From the NCBI RefSeq assembly GCF_902459695.1, contig NZ_CABPRZ010000012.1, positions 115,868 to 179,867 of the forward strand: a stretch of 64,000 nucleotides of DNA, in the 5' to 3' direction. A program made the position numbers and the translations under genes. Below, piece by piece: positions 54,834-61,827 of this stretch. The stretch is from Pandoraea terrae (lineage in GTDB: Bacteria > Pseudomonadota > Gammaproteobacteria > Burkholderiales > Burkholderiaceae). The stretch's first letter is position 1, and every line of letters starts with the position of its first letter. The notes under the pieces were generated by a model. That model was not told where the DNA came from, made no database searches, and saw only the letters and a list, made by a program, of their open reading frames with translations.

Positions 54834-54862
54834 ATCATACACACGTCTATACGACTAGACAA
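54834..54862 (-). promoter_or_regulatory. predicted phnF promoter
   Basis: Minus strand: TTGTCT (54862-54857) and TATGAT (54839-54834) separated by exactly 17 bases, giving a start near 54827 and a leader of about 54 bases to the phnF ATG. A strong sigma-70 match. Confidence 0.65.
54845..54860. promoter_or_regulatory. candidate PhnF operator
   Basis: GTCTATACGACTAGAC has GTCTA/TAGAC arms around six bases; the minus strand contains GTATAGAC, which resembles the core of PhnF sites as I recall. It overlaps the phnF -35 and ends 5 bases before the phnG ATG, so bound repressor would block both directions. Confidence 0.6.
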
Positions 54863-54864
54863 TC

Positions 54865-55326
54865 ATGAACAACACAAATTTCGACGGCACGACGGCGCGG
54901 CGGCAACGCTGGCTGGCGTTGCTGGCGCGCGCGACCCGCGCCGAACTCGATGCCGCCCTCGCCCAGTGCCCGGACGCCCCGCCATTCACGTGGCTGCGCG
55001 CGCCGCAAACTGGCCTGGCGCTGGTACAGGGGCGTGTGGGCGGCACCGGCGACCGCTTCAATCTTGGCGAGACGACCATCACCCGATGCACGCTGCGCCA
55101 GGATGACGGCACGCTCGGCACGGGCTACGTGCTCGGCCGCGACGCCTCGCGGGCGGCATGTGTCGCCCGCCTTGACGCACTGCTGCAAGACGAACGCCAC
55201 AGCGCGCAGTTGCGTGACGGGCCACTGCGCGCGATTGCCGCGAGGCTAGCGGCTGAGCAAGCCTCGCAAGCCGCGCGCACCGACGCCAGCCGTGTCGAAT
55301 TTCTCACGATGGCCCGGGAGGCCTGA
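54865..55326 (+). CDS. phnG: C-P lyase core complex subunit PhnG
   Basis: A 153-residue PhnG, a structural/active subunit of the PhnGHIJ core complex that, with PhnI, couples methylphosphonate to ribose. ARRQRWLALLARATRAEL near the N-terminus and LGRDASRAACVARLDALLQD are typical. The ATG at 54865 has no visible Shine-Dalgarno sequence and lies 5 bases after the PhnF palindrome, suggesting a very short or absent leader. Its TGA adjoins the phnH ATG. Confidence 0.93.
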   Translation: MNNTNFDGTTARRQRWLALLARATRAELDAALAQCPDAPPFTWLRAPQTGLALVQGRVGGTGDRFNLGETTITRCTLRQDDGTLGTGYVLGRDASRAACVARLDALLQDERHSAQLRDGPLRAIAARLAAEQASQAARTDASRVEFLTMAREA

Positions 55327-56007
55327 ATGCCGACGACATCCGCCCCGTTGGCCTCTGCCCCTGCGTGCGCGCAGACGGAAGCGCTTGCGCCTGACTGGTC
55401 GCAATTGCAGCCAGGCTTTGCCGATCCCGTGCACGATGCACAACGCGTCTTTCGCGCGTTGCTCGACGCCCTCGCGCGTCCCGGGCAGTTACGCGATGTC
55501 GGCGTTGTGCTGCCCGCCAGCAACGAAGCCGGCATCGCCGCTCGCGCTGCATTGCTGGCATTGGCGGACGCCGAAACGCCGGTCTGGCTGCAGCGTCCGA
55601 TGCCGGCCCTGTCCGCCGCTTTGCGGTTTCATACGGGCGCACCGGTCCTTTCCGGCCGTGACGCGCAATCGCAAGCCCATTTCGCACTGCTGACCGAGAC
55701 CGCACATTGGCCTGCGCTTGACGCATTTTCGCTTGGATCGCTCGAAGCCCCTGAACACTCGACCACGCTGCTCATTGACGTTACCGCGCTCGCGGCCGGC
55801 TGGCACAGCGCGGACGGCGTGAGATTGCGCTTGCGCGGCCCGGGCGTCGCAGAGCACGCAGACGTCACCGTGCATGGCCTGCCGTCGAGGTTCTGGGCGG
55901 AGCACGCGGCGTTGGCCCCCCAATTCCCTTGCGGGCTTGACCTATGGCTTGCGGCCGGCGCGACTGTGCTGGGCGTTCCCCGCACCACGCGCGTGGAGGT
56001 TTGCTGA
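55327..56007 (+). CDS. phnH: C-P lyase core complex subunit PhnH
   Basis: A 226-residue PhnH. PGFADPVHDAQRVFRALLDALARPGQL (about 29-55) is the family signature, followed by the PLP-transferase-like but catalytically silent core and the C-terminal RFWAEHAALAPQFPCGLDLWL. It bridges the PhnGHIJ complex. The ATG directly follows the phnG stop and the stop shares a base with the phnI ATG. Confidence 0.95.
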   Translation: MPTTSAPLASAPACAQTEALAPDWSQLQPGFADPVHDAQRVFRALLDALARPGQLRDVGVVLPASNEAGIAARAALLALADAETPVWLQRPMPALSAALRFHTGAPVLSGRDAQSQAHFALLTETAHWPALDAFSLGSLEAPEHSTTLLIDVTALAAGWHSADGVRLRLRGPGVAEHADVTVHGLPSRFWAEHAALAPQFPCGLDLWLAAGATVLGVPRTTRVEVC

Positions 56008-57209
56008 TGTACGTTGCAGTCAAGGGTGGCGAAGCCGCCATCGAACAATCCTGGGCCTTGCTCGCCGCCGCCCGCCGAGGCAACCCCGAAGTGCCCGAGC
56101 TCTCCGTGGCGCAGATTCGTGAGCAGATGCGTCTGGCTGTCGCGCGCGTGATGAGCGAAGGGGCGCTGTACGACGAGGAACTGGCCGCGCTCGCCATCAA
56201 GCAGGCAAGCGGCGATCTCGTCGAGGCGATTTTCCTGCTGCGCGCGTATCGGACGACGCTGCCGCGCATGGCGGTCACGCTGCCGCTCGACACAGCGGCC
56301 ATGCGGCTCGACCGGCGCATCTCCGCGACATTCAAGGACGTCCCCGGCGGCCAGGTGCTCGGGCCGACCTACGACTACACGCAGCGCCTGCTCGACTTCA
56401 CGCTGCTGGCGGAAGCCTGCGGCACGGCTTGCACCGAGGGCGCAGCGCCGACGGCCGATACCAGCGACACCATCGATAGCGCGCTCCACATAGCGGCCTC
56501 TCCGTTCGCGCCCCCGCCCGTGCCACGCGTGACCGACCTGCTCGGCCGCGACGGCCTGCTCGAAGGCGCGCAAGCCGGCACCACGGATCCGGAGCCGCAC
56601 GACGTCGTGCGCACGCCGCTGTTCACGCCGGCAAACCGCACCGCCCGTCTGCAGAACCTCGCGCGCGGCGACGAGGGTTTCCTGCTTGCCCTCGGCTACT
56701 CGACCCAACGCGGCTACGGCAACGATCATCCGTTCGCCGGCGAGATTCGCATGGGACAAGTTGCCGTGCAAATTGTGCCGGAAGAACTGGGCTTTACGAT
56801 CGACGTCGGTGAGTTGACCGTCACGGAATGCCAGATGATCACGCAGTTCGGCGGCAACCGGGACACTCCGCCGCAGTTCACACAGGGCTACGGACTGTCG
56901 TTCGGGCACGCGGAACGCAAGGCGATGGCCATGGCGCTGGTCGATCGCGCGTTGCGTACCGACGAACTCGGCGACGAGATCACCTCGCCCGCGCAACAGC
57001 AGGAATTCGTGCTCTATCACAGCGACAACGTCGAGGCGTCGGGCTTCGTCCAGCATCTGAAGCTGCCCCACTACGTCGATTTCCAGGCGGAACTCGAACT
57101 GGTGCGTCGTCTGCGTGCCGAGCATGCCGCGCGTGCGGCGAACGCCGGCGCGCAACCGCGTGCCGAGGCGCCGGCCGGCACCCCGCAATCCAGCAAGGAG
57201 GCCGCATGA
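56007..57209 (+). CDS. phnI: C-P lyase core complex subunit PhnI
   Basis: A 400-residue nucleosidase-like subunit. With PhnG/H/L it attaches phosphonate to C1 of ribose of ATP with release of adenine. MYVAVKGGEAAIEQSWALLAAARRG is the exact family start, and PRVTDLLGRDGLLE, YSTQRGYGNDHPFAGEIRMGQV and SGFVQHLKLPHYVDFQAELELVRRLR are conserved blocks. An Ala/Pro-rich C-terminal tail ends in a 4-base overlap with phnJ. Confidence 0.95.
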   Translation: MYVAVKGGEAAIEQSWALLAAARRGNPEVPELSVAQIREQMRLAVARVMSEGALYDEELAALAIKQASGDLVEAIFLLRAYRTTLPRMAVTLPLDTAAMRLDRRISATFKDVPGGQVLGPTYDYTQRLLDFTLLAEACGTACTEGAAPTADTSDTIDSALHIAASPFAPPPVPRVTDLLGRDGLLEGAQAGTTDPEPHDVVRTPLFTPANRTARLQNLARGDEGFLLALGYSTQRGYGNDHPFAGEIRMGQVAVQIVPEELGFTIDVGELTVTECQMITQFGGNRDTPPQFTQGYGLSFGHAERKAMAMALVDRALRTDELGDEITSPAQQQEFVLYHSDNVEASGFVQHLKLPHYVDFQAELELVRRLRAEHAARAANAGAQPRAEAPAGTPQSSKEAA

Positions 57210-58117
57210 GCGCCCCACGCCTGCCTGTCGACAACACGACCACCGACGGTTACAACTTTGCGTTTCTTGATGAACAGACCAAACGCATGATCCGCCGCAG
57301 CCTGCTCAAGGCCGTGGCAATCCCGGGCTACCAGGTGCCGTTCGGCAGCCGCGAGATGCCGCTGCCCTATGGCTGGGGCACCGGCGGCATTCAGGTCAGT
57401 GCCGCCGTGATCGGCCGCGAGGATGTGCTCAAGGTCATCGATCAAGGCGCGGACGACACGACCAATGCCGTCAACATCCGCCGATTCTTCGCGCGCACGA
57501 CCGGGGTTGCGACGACCACCCGCACCACCGATGCGACGGTAATCCAGACACGTCACCGTATTCCCGAGACGCCGCTGGCCGAGGGCCAGATCATGGTCTA
57601 TCAGGTGCCGATGCCAGAGCCGCTGTTTCGCCTGGAGCCGCGGGTGGCAGAGACGCGCAAGCTGCACGCCCTCGCGGAGTACGGCCTGATGCGCGTGCGG
57701 CTGTACGAGGACATCGTGCGGCACGGCACGATCGCCACGACGTACGACTATCCCGTCATCGTCAATGAGCGGTATCTGACGTCCCCGTCGCCTATCCCGA
57801 AGTTCGACAACCCCAAGCTGCACATGAATCCGGCCTTGCAACTCTTCGGCGCGGGGCGCGAGCGTCGCCTGTACGCGATCCCGCCTTACACGCGCGTCGA
57901 AAGTCTCGATTTCGACGACCACCCCTTCGAGATTCAACGCTGGGAACATCAATGCGCCCTGTGCGGCGCAGCGGACAGCTTTCTCGACGAGGTCATCGTC
58001 GACGATGCCGGCGCTCGCATGTACGTGTGCTCCGACAGCGACTATTGCGGTGACCGGCGGCAGGACGCCGAAGGCAGCGCAGCCCCGGATAACAACCGGG
58101 CGAAGGAGGCGGCATGA
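57206..58117 (+). CDS. phnJ: alpha-D-ribose 1-methylphosphonate 5-phosphate C-P lyase
   Basis: A 303-residue radical-SAM-like enzyme that breaks the C-P bond. The four cysteines Cys250, Cys253, Cys275 and Cys281 have the same spacing (3, 22, 6) as in E. coli PhnJ, covering the Fe-S ligands and the thiyl-radical Cys. The N-terminus DNTTTDGYNFAFLDEQTKRMIRRSLLKAVAIPGYQVPF matches the family. It starts within the phnI stop and overlaps phnK by 4 bases. C-terminal residues beyond Cys281 are a short non-conserved tail. Confidence 0.97.
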   Translation: MSAPRLPVDNTTTDGYNFAFLDEQTKRMIRRSLLKAVAIPGYQVPFGSREMPLPYGWGTGGIQVSAAVIGREDVLKVIDQGADDTTNAVNIRRFFARTTGVATTTRTTDATVIQTRHRIPETPLAEGQIMVYQVPMPEPLFRLEPRVAETRKLHALAEYGLMRVRLYEDIVRHGTIATTYDYPVIVNERYLTSPSPIPKFDNPKLHMNPALQLFGAGRERRLYAIPPYTRVESLDFDDHPFEIQRWEHQCALCGAADSFLDEVIVDDAGARMYVCSDSDYCGDRRQDAEGSAAPDNNRAKEAA

Positions 58118-58896
58118 ACGCGCACGCCCAACCCATGCTGAGCGTGTCCGGGTTGACGAAACGATACGGCGACCGTCTGGGCTGTCACGACGTGAGCTTT
58201 GACCTGTGGCCCGGCGAAGTCATCTGCGTCGTCGGTGAGTCCGGTTCGGGCAAGTCGACGCTGCTCGGCACGCTTGCCCTGCGTCTGGACGCCGATGACG
58301 GGGCCATCCGCTATCGCACCGGCGACGGCGAGCCGCTTGAGCTTCGCTCGCTCGACGATGCCCGCAAACGCCGCCTGCTGCGCACGGAATGGGGCTTTGT
58401 CGAGCAGAATCCGCGCGACGGACTGCGCATGAACGTTTCGGCGGGCGGCAACATTGGCGATCGCCTGATGGCCGTGGGTGCGCGGCACTATGGCGACATT
58501 CGCGCCACGGCCCGGCATTGGATGGCGCAAGTCGAACTCGATCCGCACCGCGTGGATGACATGCCGTCGGCCTTCTCGGGCGGCATGCAACAGCGACTGC
58601 AGATCGCGCGCAATCTTGTCACGGCGCCGCGCCTTGTCTTCATGGACGAACCGACCGCCGGTCTCGACGTGTCGGTGCAGGCGCGTCTGCTCGACCTGTT
58701 GCGCTCCCTTGTCGAGCGCCTTCATCTGTCCGCCATCATCGTCACGCACGATATCGGTGTGGCGCGCCTGATCGCGCACCGCCTGATCGTCATGCAGGCC
58801 GGCCGCGTGGTCGAGTCCGGGCTGACCGATCAGGTGCTGGACGATCCCCAACATCCCTATACGCAATTGCTCGTGTCCTCGGTGCTGCCCGCATGA
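58114..58896 (+). CDS. phnK: C-P lyase associated ATP-binding protein PhnK
   Basis: A 260-residue ABC-type ATPase that docks on the PhnGHIJ core near PhnJ rather than forming a transporter. Walker A GESGSGKST (about 40-48), signature FSGGMQQRLQIARNL, Walker B LVFMDEPTAGLD and VTHDI switch are intact. It resembles dipeptide-transporter ATPases (DppD/F). Overlaps phnJ and phnL by 4 bases each. Confidence 0.94.
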   Translation: MNAHAQPMLSVSGLTKRYGDRLGCHDVSFDLWPGEVICVVGESGSGKSTLLGTLALRLDADDGAIRYRTGDGEPLELRSLDDARKRRLLRTEWGFVEQNPRDGLRMNVSAGGNIGDRLMAVGARHYGDIRATARHWMAQVELDPHRVDDMPSAFSGGMQQRLQIARNLVTAPRLVFMDEPTAGLDVSVQARLLDLLRSLVERLHLSAIIVTHDIGVARLIAHRLIVMQAGRVVESGLTDQVLDDPQHPYTQLLVSSVLPA

Positions 58897-59654
58897 ACCC
58901 CGCCCAACCCGACATCGCTGTCCGCGCGCCCGAGATGCTGCGTGCATTCGGCGTGCGCAAGACTTTCCTGCTGCACCCGCAAGGCGGCGTGCAGATCCCG
59001 GCGCTCGACGGCGTCGACCTGTCGATCCGCAGCAGCGAATGCATTGCGCTCGTGGGTCCGTCCGGCGCGGGCAAGAGCACGCTGTTGCGCTGCCTGTATG
59101 GCAATTACCTCGCCAATGCGGGCCGCATTGAAATCCGTCATGACGATGACACCGGCAGCGGTCCCCGCTGGATGGACCTGACGAACGCGCCGGCGCGCGA
59201 CGTGCTCGCCGTGCGTCGCACCACGCTCGGCTACGTCAGCCAGTTCTTGCGCGTGATCCCCCGCGTGCCGACCCTGACGATCGTGGCTGAACCGCTGATG
59301 CGTACCGGCGTGCCGGAGGGCCAAGCCCGAGAACGCGCAGGCGCGTTGCTCGCACGGCTGAACATTCCGGCCCGCCTGTGGACGCTGCCGCCCGCCACGT
59401 TCTCGGGCGGCGAACAGCAGCGCATCAATATCGCGCGCGGCCTCATCGCCGCCCCGCCCGTGCTGTTGCTCGACGAGCCCACGGCATCGCTCGACGGCGA
59501 AAACCGCGCCGTCGTCTGTGCGCTGATCGCTCAGGCGCGCGAGGCAGGCAGTGCGATCGTCGGGATTTTTCACGACGAAGCCACACGTGATGCCGTCGCC
59601 ACACGCACTGTGGCGTTGCAGCCGGTTTCGCTCGGCTCGCATGAAGCGCACTGA
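58893..59654 (+). CDS. phnL: C-P lyase associated ATP-binding protein PhnL
   Basis: A 253-residue ABC-type ATPase that works with PhnI, G, H in phosphonate ribosylation. Walker A GPSGAGKST (about 53-61), FLRVIPRVPTLTIVAEPL (PhnL hallmark), signature FSGGEQQRINIARGL and Walker B VLLLDEPTASLD are visible. It has no permease partner. Overlaps phnK by 4 bases; phnM starts 72 bases downstream. Confidence 0.94.
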   Translation: MNPAQPDIAVRAPEMLRAFGVRKTFLLHPQGGVQIPALDGVDLSIRSSECIALVGPSGAGKSTLLRCLYGNYLANAGRIEIRHDDDTGSGPRWMDLTNAPARDVLAVRRTTLGYVSQFLRVIPRVPTLTIVAEPLMRTGVPEGQARERAGALLARLNIPARLWTLPPATFSGGEQQRINIARGLIAAPPVLLLDEPTASLDGENRAVVCALIAQAREAGSAIVGIFHDEATRDAVATRTVALQPVSLGSHEAH

Positions 59655-59726
59655 AGGGCGCGGCGACGAAAAGCGAACACGACACTTACGAAACGACTGA
59701 CGTAACCATTGAAAGAGACCGCTGCG

Positions 59727-60875
59727 ATGAAGACATCCATGCTCATCAAGAACGCCCGCATCGTCACCCCCGAGGCGACTTTCACTGGTGTGGTGCAAGT
59801 GCGCGACGGGCACATCCACGCCGTCCAGCGCGGCACGACGAGCGCGCCCGAGGCGCAGGATTGGGAAGGCGATTATCTGCTGCCGGGGCTTGTCGAACTG
59901 CACACCGACAATCTCGAAAAACATCTCGCGCCTCGCCCCGGCGTGTTGTGGAACACGCAGGCCGCATTTGTCATTCACGATGCACAGGTGGCGGCCGCTG
60001 GCATCACGACCGTGTTCGACGCCCTGTCGATCGGCGAGCGCGAATCCGCGGGCTTGCGCAGCCGTGCGTTGCAGACGGAATGCGCCGACACGTTGCAGGC
60101 AAGCGCCGACGCGGGCCTGCTTCGCGCCGATCACTTCCTGCACCTGCGCTGCGAGGTCGCCACACATGACGCCGTCGACGCGTTCGAGCAGATGAGCGAT
60201 CACCCGCTGCTGCGTCTTGTGTCGGTGATGGACCATACGCCGGGCCAACGTCAGTGGCAGGATCCAGCGCAGTTTCGCAAGTATCAGGAGCGTCACGGTG
60301 CGTGGACGGAGGAGAAGTGGCACGCCACCTATGCGGCGATGATCGAGCAACAGGAGAAATATGCGCACGCTCATCGTCGCGAAATCGTGGCGATGAGCCA
60401 CGCACGCGGACTGCCGTTGGCGAGCCACGATGACACGTCGCTCGAACATGTGGAAGAAGCGGTGCGCGACGGCGTCGCGATGGCAGAATTCCCTACGACG
60501 ATGATGGCGGCGCGCGCCGCACGCGACAAGGCCATCGCAGTGATCATGGGCGCGCCGAACATCGTGCGCGGTGGTTCGCACTCGGGCAACATTGCCGCGG
60601 GGGAGTTGGCCAGGGAGAACCTGCTCGACATCCTGTCGTCGGATTACGTTCCGGCCAGTCTGCTGCAGGCGGCGTTCCAGTTGCATACCGACATCGGCTG
60701 GGATCTGTCGCGCGCCGTCAATACCGTGTCGTGGGCGCCGGCGAAGTCTGTCGGACTCGACGACCGCGGCGGCATCATGCCGGGCCTGCGTGCGGATATG
60801 GTACGCGTCACGCTCAAGCCGAACCTCCCGCCGGTGCCGCGCGCGACGTTTCTTGCGGGGGCGCGCATTGCATAG
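59727..60875 (+). CDS. phnM: alpha-D-ribose 1-methylphosphonate 5-triphosphate diphosphatase
   Basis: A 382-residue amidohydrolase-fold enzyme that removes pyrophosphate from the ribosyl triphosphate before C-P cleavage. The metal-binding start LLPGLVELHTDNLEKHLAPRPG, the SVMDHTPGQRQ segment and the C-terminal IMGAPNIVRGGSHSGNIAA and MPGLRADMVRV motifs match PhnM. The ATG at 59727 (MKTSMLIKNARIVTPE) is preferred over an upstream TTG. Last gene of phnGHIJKLM; phnN is in the opposite arm and phnO and phnP are absent. Confidence 0.95.
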   Translation: MKTSMLIKNARIVTPEATFTGVVQVRDGHIHAVQRGTTSAPEAQDWEGDYLLPGLVELHTDNLEKHLAPRPGVLWNTQAAFVIHDAQVAAAGITTVFDALSIGERESAGLRSRALQTECADTLQASADAGLLRADHFLHLRCEVATHDAVDAFEQMSDHPLLRLVSVMDHTPGQRQWQDPAQFRKYQERHGAWTEEKWHATYAAMIEQQEKYAHAHRREIVAMSHARGLPLASHDDTSLEHVEEAVRDGVAMAEFPTTMMAARAARDKAIAVIMGAPNIVRGGSHSGNIAAGELARENLLDILSSDYVPASLLQAAFQLHTDIGWDLSRAVNTVSWAPAKSVGLDDRGGIMPGLRADMVRVTLKPNLPPVPRATFLAGARIA

Positions 60876-60918
60876 GTCGTGTTCGGGATCCGAAATTACA
60901 GACTAATGCATCGGAAGG

Positions 60919-60963
60919 TGCGAAGCCGGAACGAAAGGAGGACTCAAACGCCCCGGCTTCGCA
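60919..60963 (+). terminator. long-stem hairpin after phnM
   Basis: TGCGAAGCCGG (60919-60929) and CCGGCTTCGCA (60953-60963) form an 11-bp perfect stem with a 23-base loop. The 16-base perfect palindrome GCATGTCATGACATGC (60961-60976) overlaps its end. Possibly the phn operon terminator or a transcript-protecting structure; no T-run. Confidence 0.45.
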
Positions 60964-60976
60964 TGTCATGACATGC

Positions 60977-61124
60977 CGGCCGACGGACACGTCATGACGA
61001 GACTCATGGTACGTATTCGCTTGGTGTTTGGGAAGGGCTGAAACGGTGTTTCGGACATTCCCCAATTTTGAGGATCGTGGAAGTGACTCGCGGTTGATGC
61101 GTCGAGTGCTCCTCGCCGGCTTTG
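60977..61124. other. short spacer between the phn operon and the cdi remnants
   Basis: About 150 bp without a supported gene. A minus-strand open frame here continues from the degenerate cdiA segment and shows no recognisable family. Confidence 0.4.
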
Positions 61125-61395
61125 CATTGGCGGCCGTCACGTAGCCGCTGATGCGCGCGGCGGTCGCGTCAGCGATCCGACAGTAGTCACCGTCCGGGCC
61201 CCACTTCTGCGCTGTAATGACCCACCGAAACCTGCACAGGTTATGCGGCTAAAGCAAACGCCTGAGCCGGGGTCATCATCTTCAGCGCGTCCGCCCCCTT
61301 CGCCCGGTTGGTCACAAAGACGCCCACCTCGCGCTGCAGCGCCTCCACGATCTCGAAGCCGGCGCGGATCTCCTGCTCGTTAAAGATCTTGCCGA
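61125..61395 (-). pseudogene. degenerate duplicate of a cdiA segment with a 60-bp insertion
   Basis: On the minus strand, 61395-61286 encodes KIFNEQEIRAGFEIVEALQ... nearly identical to the intact cdiA-like gene at about 63250-63140. After KGADALKMMTPAQAFALAA the frame stops. Homology resumes at about 61212-61125 (AQKWGPDGDYCRIADA, compare AQKWGPGGDYRRIASA). Between them is a 60-bp segment (61217-61276) bounded by ATGACCC/GGGTCAT inverted ends, replacing about 20 codons. It is a broken orphan piece of a cdi module lying downstream of the intact toxin-immunity pair. Confidence 0.8.
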
Positions 61396-61557
61396 TTGAT
61401 TCGCGTCGGCGGCCGACGGCTCAAACGCACCAGCTTCAAGCCGGACGATCGTATCAAGGTCGAGGCACAGGAAGGACGCTTGGTAAGTACTGTCGTATAG
61501 GCATCGGTTCAGAAGAGCCCCGACAAACTGAACTGCCTCCCCAAGGGTTGGATTCAT
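61396..61557 (-). other. short unassigned open frame, possible orphan cdi remnant
   Basis: An ATG at 61557 opens a frame MNPTLGEAVQFVGALLNRCLY... of about 54 codons before it runs out of frame into the degenerate cdiA segment. No family is recognised. In cdi loci such stretches are often leftover immunity or toxin sequence; that is inference. Confidence 0.25.
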
Positions 61558-61598
61558 GCCCAACGTTTGGAGTGCAGTTCAAACGACTGAAGCTTTCA

Positions 61599-61823
61599 TC
61601 ATGGATTGCTTGCCAAACGCCTCACTCCATCTTCCAACAGGGCTTTGAACTCGTTCAAGTCAAGATGCCACGCGCCACCATCCGGGCACGGATATATTTC
61701 AACTTCATATTTGCGCCCTGGCTCCTTCGAGATTTCGGCGACCTGCTGATTCTGATGCCAGATCTCATAGACGACGCTTTCACGATCTGGCGGGCTGGTA
61801 ATTAATGCTTCGAGCGGACTCAT
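61599..61823 (-). CDS. candidate CDI immunity protein
   Basis: A 74-residue small protein starting MSPLEALITSPPDRES, 4 bases after the cdiA-like stop on the same strand (TAAGCATATG), the usual position for cdiI. It is acidic and probably has two or three strands followed by a helix (YEVEIYPCPDGGAWHLDLNEFKALLEDGVRRL). The in-frame ATG at 61901 lies inside cdiA and is rejected. It should neutralise only the C-terminal toxin encoded next door. I do not recognise a named immunity family. Confidence 0.65.
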   Translation of the reverse strand: MSPLEALITSPPDRESVVYEIWHQNQQVAEISKEPGRKYEVEIYPCPDGGAWHLDLNEFKALLEDGVRRLASNP

Positions 61824-61827
61824 ATGC

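Noticed and set aside
61217..61276. Intact miniature insertion sequence
   Set aside because: Only 60 bp with 7-bp inverted ends, no target duplication that I could see and no second copy in the window; reported as a possible scar only.
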